From: Bacillota bacterium | GTDB lineage: Bacteria > Eremiobacterota > SpSt-956 > JAKJGF01 | Assembly: GCA_029555925.1 (NCBI GenBank) | Contig: JAKPQU010000569.1 | Location: 1-25,087, forward strand | DNA: 25,087 nt | Direction: 5' to 3' | Shown here: positions 1 to 6,789 of the stretch, one piece after another | Layout of the letters: the number at the start of each line of letters is the position of its first letter | Position numbering within the stretch: position 1 is the first letter of the stretch | Notes under the pieces: model-generated | Database searches by the model: none | Seen by the model: only the letters and a program-made list of their open reading frames with translations | What the model was told of the DNA's origin: nothing | Position numbers and translations under genes: made by a program

Positions 1-338
1 AGCTTATATCATGCTACTTTACATTATAATTCAATAAAATTTACCTGTGCTGCCGTGATATTTTTTTCTCCGGAACACCAGGCAGGCAGACTACTATGTC
101 TAAAGCTAAATAGTATAAATTCCGCATCTGCCAGTTCATCCCTGTATATTTTACAGTTAAGAAAATAAATTTTTAAAACAATCGAAAACTATTATCAAAT
201 ATTGATTAAAATTTTTACATAAAAGGTTCTTTACTTTTCTTAAAAAGCCGGTATATATATATAAAGAGGAAAGGTAAGCTTATTTATTTATATATAATAA
301 ACTTATTTCTTGTTTAATAACATCAGGAGGTGATATTT
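1..338. other. AT-rich region with no gene seen
   Basis: No ORF with a plausible start and ribosome binding site is visible here. The 3' half is very AT-rich. A stretch near 231-258 (TTTACT, then about 17 bases, then TATATA) could be a weak promoter for the glycine-rich gene starting at 339, but it rests only on consensus-like hexamers. The ribosome binding site AGGAGG at about 325-330 belongs to that gene. Confidence 0.4.
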
Positions 339-500
339 ATGGGCGGTGGCGGCGGCGGAGCCGGCGGAGTCGGCGGTGTCGGAGGAGCCGGAAGTGCCGG
401 CGGAGTAGGTACTGCAGGAGGTTCAGGATTTGCCCAGTCTGTAGCAGGAGAAATATCAAAAGATGGCGGCGGCGGAGCCGGTGGAGTTGCAGGCAGATAA
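339..500 (+). CDS. Small glycine-rich peptide (53 aa)
   Basis: This ORF starts at an ATG nine bases after a perfect AGGAGG and ends with TAA at 500. The product is 53 residues, of which 27 are glycine, with Ala, Val and Ser making up most of the rest. Runs of Gly-Gly-x flank a short less repetitive middle (FAQSVAGEISKD, residues 31-42). There is no signal peptide, no cysteine and no membrane segment. Its GC-rich codons (GGC, GCC, GGA) stand out from the AT-rich surroundings, as the composition demands. A 12-bp stem-loop with a short T tail follows 40 bases later, so it looks like a monocistronic unit. I do not recognise a family. The ribosome binding site and terminator argue for a real gene rather than a chance low-complexity ORF. 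It could be a structural or surface peptide or a peptide precursor; nothing here decides. Confidence 0.6.
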   Translation: MGGGGGGAGGVGGVGGAGSAGGVGTAGGSGFAQSVAGEISKDGGGGAGGVAGR

Positions 501-539
501 GAATTTCTGATTTTTTTGGAAATAATAGATTTATTTAAT

Positions 540-585
540 AATGCGTAATGTATGAAGATTTATATAGAAAAACATTACGCATTTT
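540..585 (+). terminator. Stem-loop terminator after the Gly-rich gene
   Basis: A perfect 12-bp inverted repeat (AATGCGTAATGT at 540-551 and its complement at 572-583) encloses a 20-base loop and runs into TTTT at 582-585. It lies 40 bases after the stop of the glycine-rich ORF. The stem is built from the same GCGTAAT-like word found in the heptad repeats elsewhere, so it may have been made from repeat material. Confidence 0.55.
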
Positions 586-629
586 GCATCAGTGAGAGGC
601 GTGAGTCGTAAGTCGTGAAAATCCCTGTT

Positions 630-1892
630 TTATTCGGTTCTTTTTATAATATGCCATCCGTCCGTGAGATGTACCGGTTCGCTTATTCCTCCTGTTTCAA
701 GGGAAAAGGCAGCTTTCTCGAAAGGGGTTGCCATATCGCCCCGTTTAATTTTGCCAAGATTTCCTCCTTTGCTTTTTGTAGAACATTTCGATTTTTCTGT
801 TGCAATCTTACTGAAATCTCCGCCTTTTTTCAACTCTTCCTCTATCTTATTTGCTTCTTCCTGTGTATCTACAAGTATATGACTTACTTTAATCTCTAAC
901 GGAGGCATTTTAATTACAAGGTCCGGTGAAATTCTCTGCATAATATGCCAGCCGTATTCAGATTTAACAGGTTCACTGAATTCATTTATTTTAAGTTTAA
1001 ATGCTGCATTTTCAAGAGGTTTTGTAAGAGCTCCCATGGCAACCATCCCAAGGTCTCCTCCATGTATTTTGGAAGGGCATAGAGATTTCTCAAGAGCTGC
1101 TTCAGAAAAATCATATCCTTCTTTTAGCTCCTTCAGTATTTCTTTCGCCTCTTCTTCCTTTTCTACGACTATATGGCGTATTCTAATTTTTTCACTTTCA
1201 TGGACTTCTATTTTCAAGTCCGGTTCAATTCTCTGTATGACATGGAAACCATATTCGGATTTTACGGGCTCACTTATTTCGTTCATCTTAAGTTTAAAAG
1301 CTGCTTCTTTAACAGGGCCTGCAAGATTACCACTGTAATTCAGCATACCAAGGTCGCCTCCCTTTTTTCTGGAAGGGCAGGCAGATTTCTCTATAGCAAG
1401 TTCTGTAAAATCTTTTCCTTCTTTTAATTCCTTTATTATTTCATCTGCTTCTTCTTTCTTTTCCACAAGTATATGCCGTATCCTGACAGGAGACGGTGTA
1501 GGAGGAACAGGGGTAGGAGTAGGAGGAGGAAGGGGAAGTCTCTCTATTATTTCCCAGCCAAGTTCTGTTTCTACCGGCCCGCTTATTTCCTTAATTTTAA
1601 GTTTAAAAGCTGCTTCTTCAAACTTTTTATCCTTTTTTCCTTTTCCGAAAGGCTCCAGTTTGCCACCGTTTATTTTTGAAGGACATTTTGAATATTTACC
1701 TGCAAGCTTCTCAAAAGATTCTTTTCCTTCTTTTAATTCTTTCAGTATTTCTTCAGCTTTTTCTTTGCTGTCTACCTGTATGTGCCTCACACAGATTAAT
1801 TGTTCACTTTCTGAAGCCCCTGCTTCATCTTTCTTACAGCCTGTGATAAAAGGCACCATCATACATAAAATAATAAGAATACTGAATCTCAT
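630..1892 (-). CDS. Lipoprotein with four tandem parvulin (PpiC-type) peptidyl-prolyl isomerase domains
   Basis: The 420-aa product starts with a lipoprotein signal peptide ending in the lipobox ITGC (Cys19), so it should be anchored on the outer face of a membrane. Four parvulin-like repeats of about 85-90 residues follow, at roughly 33-119, 136-225, 236-325 and 335-420. Each has the family pattern: an initial [RS]HI-V strand, a CPS-type loop, GG(D/N)LG, an AAF-L helix, I-(E/G)PV and a final W/F-H-I-RI strand. Domain 1 is the most degenerate (GGKLEP instead of GGDLG, WEIIER instead of WHIIKR). A proline/threonine linker at about 120-135 separates domains 1 and 2. PrsA usually has one parvulin domain and SurA two, so four without a separate chaperone domain is unusual. 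The ribosome binding site is AGAGGTGAG just upstream of 1892. The expected role is folding of exported proteins; activity of each domain is unproven. Confidence 0.88.
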   Translation of the reverse strand: MRFSILIILCMMVPFITGCKKDEAGASESEQLICVRHIQVDSKEKAEEILKELKEGKESFEKLAGKYSKCPSKINGGKLEPFGKGKKDKKFEEAAFKLKIKEISGPVETELGWEIIERLPLPPPTPTPVPPTPSPVRIRHILVEKKEEADEIIKELKEGKDFTELAIEKSACPSRKKGGDLGMLNYSGNLAGPVKEAAFKLKMNEISEPVKSEYGFHVIQRIEPDLKIEVHESEKIRIRHIVVEKEEEAKEILKELKEGYDFSEAALEKSLCPSKIHGGDLGMVAMGALTKPLENAAFKLKINEFSEPVKSEYGWHIMQRISPDLVIKMPPLEIKVSHILVDTQEEANKIEEELKKGGDFSKIATEKSKCSTKSKGGNLGKIKRGDMATPFEKAAFSLETGGISEPVHLTDGWHIIKRTE

Positions 1893-2049
1893 CCTCTCAC
1901 CTCTTAAATTTTTGATATAAAAAACAGGTTATACTGTATTAATAATACCTCTTATTCCAGGAAATTACTATCCTCTCAAATGACTATTTACAGGTGGTTT
2001 AAAGGAGTATTCCGGGGGGGGAAGAATGAGTCGCAGCGAATGAGAGGTT

Positions 2050-2070
2050 CGTGATGCGTGATGCGTGAAA
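2050..2070. repeat. Heptad repeat (GTGATGC units)
   Basis: Two to three tandem copies of a GTGATGC-like 7-mer lie between the parvulin lipoprotein and the secreted glycosidase gene. They belong to the same 7-nt-period repeat class seen throughout the window. Confidence 0.6.
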
Positions 2071-2137
2071 GGTACGTTTAACCATACTCATTTTTCACTA
2101 TAATCGTGAGGCGTAACGCGTATTTTCACCGGGTACC

Positions 2138-2158
2138 GGGCGACCCAGAGGGTCGCCC
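2138..2158. repeat. GC-rich hairpin downstream of the glycosidase-like gene
   Basis: GGGCGACCC at 2138-2146 and GGGTCGCCC at 2150-2158 form a perfect 9-bp stem with a 3-base loop, 18 bases past the stop of the minus-strand gene at 2177. No U-tract follows on the minus strand, so it is either a dispersed repeat or a weak terminator/3'-end stabiliser. It is far more GC-rich than the surrounding sequence. Confidence 0.55.
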
Positions 2159-2176
2159 CTACCGACTCAGGACTCA

Positions 2177-3700
2177 CTATTCACAGACATAATCGGAGAT
2201 TTTATCTGCAGGGACAGAAACATCGGGCAGAACAAAACCGCATGGTTCCTTGAGAGGTTCTTCGCCAAAAGTTTCATTATATTCTTCTTCCATAATTTTT
2301 ATAAATTCTTCATAGACTCCGTAATCTTTCAGCATCAGAGCAGTTTCTTTCTCAAGTCCTCCCATGAGTGCGAGAAGAATTGGGAAAGTACCGTCAACAG
2401 TCTTGCTGTAAGACACCAGGACTCCGTCATTCGTTCCGGACTCTCCCCCGCCGAGAGGTCCCTGCATTTTTCGGCCCTTTAACATATTCAACAACCATGC
2501 AAGACCATAATTGCCTTCATGTTTATCGGAACATTCCAGGAGCATGGGGAAAGCGCCGTAAGGAGCAAAAACATTGTTATATTCCACCGGCTGAGAACCC
2601 ACACCTTCAATGCCACAGGCGGAAAGATAGCCGTCTTCGCCCGGTTTTCCGATGGAAGCAGTAAATCCCGGATAACCTCTTTCCCTGGCATTCTGTGAAC
2701 GGATGATTTCTCTTATTCTGAAGAGATCCCTGTAATGGGTCATATCTCTGTATGGCATGAAAAGATAGGCCCAGCTTTCATGGGCGGAGCCCCAGTAACC
2801 CTGCCAGGTTGTTCCGTATTTATGCTCTACCCTTACCATTTTAATGTCTTTCCAAATTGCTTCTTTTTCTTTTTCAGTCAGATTACCGAAGAGAGTAACG
2901 TACATAACAATCATGACACCTTCATGGACGCCATGTTCTCCTGTAATATATTTGAGTCTGTCTGTTGCCGTTTCATAGCCTGAATTAACATCTTTCATAT
3001 TCAGAATATGAACATCTGCCCTGACTTTCATGGCTTCTTTATCATAAAAGATTTTAACTGCATGTTCCTTCAACATGGAAAGATAATCTTTATACCTGTC
3101 TGCAAGTTCCGTATAACCTTGATGTCTTAAAGATTTTTCTGCCACAAGCAGAGCCCATATCCATTCGCCATTATCAAGAGCAGGAACATATCCCGCCCAG
3201 TTATCTGTAGGAGTGACTTTATCCTGTATATAGTACCATGGCATAAATCCTCCGTACCCAGGATAATCTCTGTAATAGGCCATATAACTGTCCATTTTGC
3301 CGGTGAGAATTTCAAGGGCTTTTTCCTTTGCTTTTCCTTTATCACCACCGGAGAAAAGTATGGCAGCATAAGGATCACCGGAGAGTGCCTTTACACAGAG
3401 AGCCACGTCAAGACATTCTTTTGACGGTGCGCTCCAGTAACGGCATTTTACAGGTTTCCCTGTTTTTTCATCCACCATATATCCGTCATATATAAGTTTT
3501 TTTTCTTTATCTCTGGCAACAGAAAAAAACTCTCCTTCCCATGTAAGATATTCTCTTATAAAATTTTCATATTTTTCTCCGCCTGCCATAATATCGTCTA
3601 TGGTATAGTTCTGTGCAAATTTAAAAGGCGGAACTTCTTCTGCCATAGCAGAAGTAACAACAAACAGTAACATAAGTAGTGACAGCAATCTGAAAAACAT
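2177..3700 (-). CDS. Secreted (alpha/alpha)-barrel glycosidase candidate, glucoamylase-like/GH144 type
   Basis: The 507-aa product begins with a Sec signal peptide (hydrophobic core at 5-16, likely cut after AMA, about residue 20), so it is exported. The body is rich in aromatics and has features expected of an (alpha/alpha)6-barrel sugar hydrolase: GGFMPWYY, DNGEWIWALLVAEKSL, a TTWQGYWGSAHESWAYLF segment, a GYPGFTAS segment and APYGAFPMLLE. The last two resemble the GWSAS and APYAS-type blocks of the glucoamylase-like domain (PF10091) and GH144 beta-1,2-glucanases. The fold is inferred from these blocks; the substrate is not determined. The ribosome binding site AAAGGA sits about 9 bases before the start at 3700. 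Repeat element A1 begins only 20 bases upstream of the start codon, so the promoter must lie inside or beyond that element. Confidence 0.6.
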   Translation of the reverse strand: MFFRLLSLLMLLFVVTSAMAEEVPPFKFAQNYTIDDIMAGGEKYENFIREYLTWEGEFFSVARDKEKKLIYDGYMVDEKTGKPVKCRYWSAPSKECLDVALCVKALSGDPYAAILFSGGDKGKAKEKALEILTGKMDSYMAYYRDYPGYGGFMPWYYIQDKVTPTDNWAGYVPALDNGEWIWALLVAEKSLRHQGYTELADRYKDYLSMLKEHAVKIFYDKEAMKVRADVHILNMKDVNSGYETATDRLKYITGEHGVHEGVMIVMYVTLFGNLTEKEKEAIWKDIKMVRVEHKYGTTWQGYWGSAHESWAYLFMPYRDMTHYRDLFRIREIIRSQNARERGYPGFTASIGKPGEDGYLSACGIEGVGSQPVEYNNVFAPYGAFPMLLECSDKHEGNYGLAWLLNMLKGRKMQGPLGGGESGTNDGVLVSYSKTVDGTFPILLALMGGLEKETALMLKDYGVYEEFIKIMEEEYNETFGEEPLKEPCGFVLPDVSVPADKISDYVCE

Positions 3701-3719
3701 AAATCAAATCCTTTCTTAG

Positions 3720-4005
3720 TACCGCTACAGGTAAATTTATATGAAAATGATGAAGTTTGCACCTTCACTGGATGTTGATTTTCATATTTGGTTATGACCG
3801 CTCCGGTCATGTCTGTTAGTAACCATTTATCAGCTTCTGCCTGACAGGCTCTTACGAAGAAAAATAATTTGCCTTATTTAATTTGTTTTACAGACAATAA
3901 ATTAACCCTTATTTAATCTTTAATTCTATATAAAAAACTAATTTTTCTTCTCCAGAGCCCGCCAGGCAGAAGCTTTTTACGGATACCATTTTACCTGTTA
4001 CGGTA
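3720..4005. repeat. Repeat element A, copy 1 (MITE-like, interrupted by element C)
   Basis: This is the first of four copies of a roughly 206-bp element that starts TACCGCTACAGGTAAA and ends TTTTACCTGTTACGGTA. The two ends are long imperfect inverted repeats of about 65 bp, both containing AGCTTCTGCCTG and GAAGAAAAAT. CTTAG flanks it on both sides (3715-3719 and 4006-4010), as expected for a 5-bp target duplication. It encodes nothing, so it fits a miniature inverted-repeat transposable element. A 78-bp element C is inserted near its left end. Confidence 0.85.
3738..3815. repeat. Repeat element C, copy 1, nested in A1
   Basis: This 78-bp unit begins TATATGAAAATGATGAAG and ends CTCCGGTCATGTCTG. 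It interrupts A1 between GTAAATT and TTAGTAACC, which are contiguous (sharing TT) in the intact A copies. It contains ATGAAAAT...ATTTTCAT and GACCGCTCCGGTC inverted repeats, so it can fold into two small hairpins. A second copy of the same length is at 20845-20922. Confidence 0.8.
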
Positions 4006-4010
4006 CTTAG

Positions 4011-4144
4011 TACCGCTCAAGGTAAAAAGGTATCCAAAAAAATTATGTATCATATTTATACATAACGTTTTTGCTCCCGTCACGCGTTACGCGTTACGCG
4101 TCACGATATATAAGATTTTGGTTACGAATTTACCTGTTACGGTA
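4011..4144. repeat. Element A-prime: A-type ends around a different core
   Basis: It starts TACCGCTCAAGGTAAAAAGG and ends ACCTGTTACGGTA, the same kind of termini as element A, but the interior is unrelated. The core carries a heptad array at 4079-4106 (GTCACGC, GTTACGC, GTTACGC, GTCACGA). It abuts A1 through a single shared CTTAG (4006-4010) and is followed by another CTTAG (4145-4149), giving CTTAG-A1-CTTAG-A'-CTTAG. Confidence 0.75.
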
Positions 4145-4232
4145 CTTAGTGAGTCGTGAACAGACGTAATCTGCGCATTACGCATCACGCATCTAATTAT
4201 ATCTAATCCCGAAAGCTTTTTCCACAATTAAG

Positions 4233-4249
4233 TTAACATTTTTTTAACA
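4233..4249 (+). promoter_or_regulatory. TTAACA-N5-TTAACA direct repeat (PhoP-box-like)
   Basis: Two exact TTAACA hexamers (4233-4238 and 4244-4249) are separated by five T bases, an 11-bp period. This is the arrangement known for PhoP binding sites of Bacillus subtilis (TT[ACT]ACA direct repeats about 5 bp apart). It lies 30-odd bases upstream of a possible -10 for the EEP-fold gene. The identity of the binding protein is inference. Confidence 0.4.
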
Positions 4250-4257
4250 TTATTCCA

Positions 4258-4286
4258 TTGCTTTTCGTCCTGCTAAAGGTTACACT
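4258..4286 (+). promoter_or_regulatory. Possible sigma70-type promoter
   Basis: TTGCTT at 4258-4263 and TACACT at 4281-4286 are separated by 17 bases, between the TTAACA direct repeats and the EEP-fold gene. Match to consensus is only moderate, as often seen at activated promoters. Confidence 0.3.
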
Positions 4287-4318
4287 TATATATGAGATAA
4301 GATAATCAGGTAAAACTA

Positions 4319-5395
4319 TTGAAAGGTTGTGGGGATATGGAGATAGGAAAAGCTCATCACGGTAAGCACCAGGCTGAAATTTCAAGAAAAAAACATCATA
4401 GTCATAAAAAAGAGGAATATTCTATGGAACCGAAGGATAATACAAGTTTCGGTCAATCGGTTCAGAATGATCCTACAAAAGAACTGTCTGAAATGAAAAA
4501 GAAGCTAGAGTCAAACAGCACCGGAGTAACAGGCGGAATTTCACAGGGTACTGCAGAAAAAGGCGGAAGCACTGTTGAAATAGGAACCTATAATATGGAA
4601 TGGCTCGGAGGTTCAGAAAAACGCAGAAGTGATAAAGATTATGCAATGCTCGCACAGGTAATAAAGGATTCCGGCGTGGAAGTAATGGGTATTCAGGAGA
4701 TAGCTGATGAGAAAGCACTTCAGAAGGTAGTCAGCAATCTGCCGGGTTTCGATTATATCATCGGTACTACCGGAATAAGAGATGATGGCAGGAAACAACA
4801 CATAGGCATCATATATAATACAGAAAGAGTTCAGTGCGATAAGAGTAAAGCAATAGAACTCAAAGAGGCACAGGTACCGAACTTAATGGGAGACACCCAT
4901 TTGAGAGCACCTCTTATTGTAGATATGAAAGCCGATAATTTCAGCTTCACCCTTGTAAATGTACACCTGAAATCCAAAAGAGGGGAAAGCGGCAAGACAA
5001 GTATCAGAGACGAACAGGCAAAAATTATAAATAAATGGATGAAGGATCAGATTGCCGCCGGTAAAGATAAAGATATCATTGTAGTGGGCGACTGCAATGA
5101 CTTTGTAGACAGCCAGTGCATGAAGAGCCTGAGTAACGGCGTCATGCAGATGGTTACGGAAGAAGCAAAAGCAAAAGGGGAATATTCGAACATACCGTGG
5201 AAATCCCTGATTGATCAGATAGGCATTACTGTTGTGAATATAAACGGAGGCCCTGTAGGAGGAGCTGTAGCAAACTACATTAAAGACAGCACCCATGTAT
5301 TTGATGCAAGGAAATACCCGAACTATCGTAAATGGGGTTCAGATCATATGCCGGTAGTGGCTTCTTTTAAAAGTGATGTAGATATAGACGGCTAG
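4319..5395 (+). CDS. Endonuclease/exonuclease/phosphatase (DNase I-like) family protein
   Basis: The catalytic domain occupies about residues 86-352 (TTG-start numbering) and keeps the full active-site set of the EEP superfamily: Asn92 in YNMEWLG, Glu127 in GIQEI, His216 in NVHLKS, Asp258 and Asn260 in VVGDCND, and Asp342-His343 in SDHMP. It should therefore be an active metal-dependent phosphodiesterase or nuclease; the substrate is not evident. No signal peptide is seen. The start is uncertain: TTG at 4319, ATG at 4337, or ATG at 4424. The last has the best ribosome binding site (AGAGGA, 7-base spacing) and would remove a His/Lys-rich N-terminal tail. A PhoP-like direct repeat lies upstream and a strong intrinsic terminator follows, so it is probably transcribed alone. 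Confidence 0.85.
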   Translation: MKGCGDMEIGKAHHGKHQAEISRKKHHSHKKEEYSMEPKDNTSFGQSVQNDPTKELSEMKKKLESNSTGVTGGISQGTAEKGGSTVEIGTYNMEWLGGSEKRRSDKDYAMLAQVIKDSGVEVMGIQEIADEKALQKVVSNLPGFDYIIGTTGIRDDGRKQHIGIIYNTERVQCDKSKAIELKEAQVPNLMGDTHLRAPLIVDMKADNFSFTLVNVHLKSKRGESGKTSIRDEQAKIINKWMKDQIAAGKDKDIIVVGDCNDFVDSQCMKSLSNGVMQMVTEEAKAKGEYSNIPWKSLIDQIGITVVNINGGPVGGAVANYIKDSTHVFDARKYPNYRKWGSDHMPVVASFKSDVDIDG

Positions 5396-5423
5396 AATAA
5401 TCACCTGGCAGTAACAGGTGAAA

Positions 5424-5459
5424 AGAATGCGTGCTTTCAGGAGCATGCATTCTTTTTTT
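5424..5459 (+). terminator. Rho-independent terminator
   Basis: A 12-bp stem (AGAATGCGTGCT at 5424-5435 with AGCATGCATTCT at 5442-5453, one G-T pair) with a 6-base loop is followed directly by a run of seven T. It ends the EEP-fold gene and separates it from miaA, which starts 20 bases later. A smaller CACCTG/CAGGTG hairpin precedes it at about 5402-5420. Confidence 0.9.
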
Positions 5460-5479
5460 CTGAAAAAAGGAGGAAATAA

Positions 5480-6400
5480 ATGGATTATAATCTTATAGTC
5501 ATAACAGGCCCCACTGCTTCAGGTAAAACATCTCTTGCGGTAAAACTTGCCTCTGTCCTTGATACGGACATCATATCTGCAGATTCCAGGCAGGTCTACA
5601 GAGGCCTTGATATAGGAACAGGAAAAGATTTAGCTGAATATAAAATTGACGGAAAAACTGTTCCCTATCATTTAATAGATATAGTTGAACCATATGAAAA
5701 TTTCGATCTCTTCAGTTTTTACAAAAGTTTTTTTGCAATCTTTAAAGAATGTATGAAGAGAGGAAAAATCCCGATACTTGCTGGAGGAACTCCTCTTTAT
5801 ATTCATTCCGTCATAGCAAATTATAAACTCCTCGAAGTTCCAAAAAATAATAAATTAAGAGAAAAACTTTCGACGTATGATATGAATGAACTTGAAGATT
5901 ACCTGAAATCCATTCAGCCGAAGCTTCATAATATTACAGACCTTGAAGACAGAGAAAGACTCGTCAGAGCAATAGAAATTGCAGATTTCAGATTAAAAAA
6001 CCCGGATGCAAAATCGGCAGGTGAAGATTTAGAGATCACCCCCCTGATTATAGGAACACTCTGGGAAAGAAGTGTTTTAAAAAAAAGAATCACTGAAAGA
6101 CTTGTGGACAGGCTCAATGAAGGTATGGTTGAAGAAGTAAAAAAACTCCATGAAAATGGAATTTCCTGGGAAAGACTGGAATATTTCGGCCTTGAATATA
6201 AATATGTATCCCTCTATCTGCAGGAAAAAATGTCTTATGATGAAATGCTTAAAAGTCTCAATATAAGAATACACCAGTTTTCCAAAAAACAGTCAGGATG
6301 GTTCAGGAAATTCGAAAAAGAAGGTTTCTCTATCAACTGGGTGGAAGAGGCTGATTTTCAGAAAGCATATAAAATTATATCAGAAAAAATACAGACGTAA
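5480..6400 (+). CDS. miaA: tRNA dimethylallyltransferase
   Basis: MiaA transfers a dimethylallyl group to N6 of A37 in tRNAs that read codons starting with U, in the cytoplasm. The 306-aa length is normal for the family. Visible motifs are the P-loop GPTASGKT (residues 10-17), the DSRQVY signature (35-40) with GLDIGTGK after it, AGGTPLYI, and a C-terminal HQFSKKQSGWFRK segment corresponding to the usual R-x-(Y/F)AKRQ-x-TWFR block. The start at 5480 has a strong ribosome binding site (GGAGG about 7 bases upstream). It follows the terminator of the preceding gene, so its promoter would have to overlap that terminator region, or it is reached by read-through. hfq and mutL, common neighbours elsewhere, are absent. 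Confidence 0.96.
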   Translation: MDYNLIVITGPTASGKTSLAVKLASVLDTDIISADSRQVYRGLDIGTGKDLAEYKIDGKTVPYHLIDIVEPYENFDLFSFYKSFFAIFKECMKRGKIPILAGGTPLYIHSVIANYKLLEVPKNNKLREKLSTYDMNELEDYLKSIQPKLHNITDLEDRERLVRAIEIADFRLKNPDAKSAGEDLEITPLIIGTLWERSVLKKRITERLVDRLNEGMVEEVKKLHENGISWERLEYFGLEYKYVSLYLQEKMSYDEMLKSLNIRIHQFSKKQSGWFRKFEKEGFSINWVEEADFQKAYKIISEKIQT

Positions 6401-6789
6401 TGTTCTTTATCAGCTCCGGATTTTCTATTGGTAATAAGGTTTCCTACTCTATTATCCTCTGTTTTATATTAATGATTTTCCATAGATTACTAATCGGTAA
6501 CTTATTTAATTACCACCAATCAACAATTAAATAGTTCTTATAATGTAGCATTTTAGTCCTGTAGAACTATGCAGCAGAAATGATATTTGCCGTATACTAA
6601 AATATAGACTTAATTTTTGTAGATTTTATGTAAATTATGGGAAGGAGGATTTTTATTAAATACAGGACAGGTATAAGGATAAATAAGTATTTGTCCTGAT
6701 ATAAGTTTCTCATCTCAGTTGTTCCACTGAGATAATCAGGTAATAAGTTTTATGTAAACACATGATGACTATAATGGAGGAAAGGTTTT
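6401..6789. other. 389-bp intergenic region with small hairpins
   Basis: No convincing gene. It holds an AGGACA...TGTCCT inverted repeat (about 6664-6698), an ATCTCAG/CTGAGAT stem-loop near 6711-6732, and a GGAAGGAGG at about 6640-6648 not followed by a normal start codon. The ribosome binding site of the next gene (GGAGGAAAGG) is at the right end. The hairpins and isolated ribosome-binding-like site could belong to a leader transcript. Confidence 0.4.

Noticed and set aside
1..110. Decayed copy of element A (ACCTG and CCAGGCAG words)
   Set aside because: The words occur in the wrong order and spacing compared with A1-A4.
2368..2664. 98-codon plus-strand frame inside the glycosidase gene
   Set aside because: A shadow frame: the opposite strand has a signal peptide, a ribosome binding site and a coherent 507-residue protein.
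6640..6698. Small leader ORF with an ATT start after GGAAGGAGG
   Set aside because: The only in-frame start at proper spacing would be ATT, and the frame is 14 codons; too weak to call although the isolated ribosome-binding-like site is odd.
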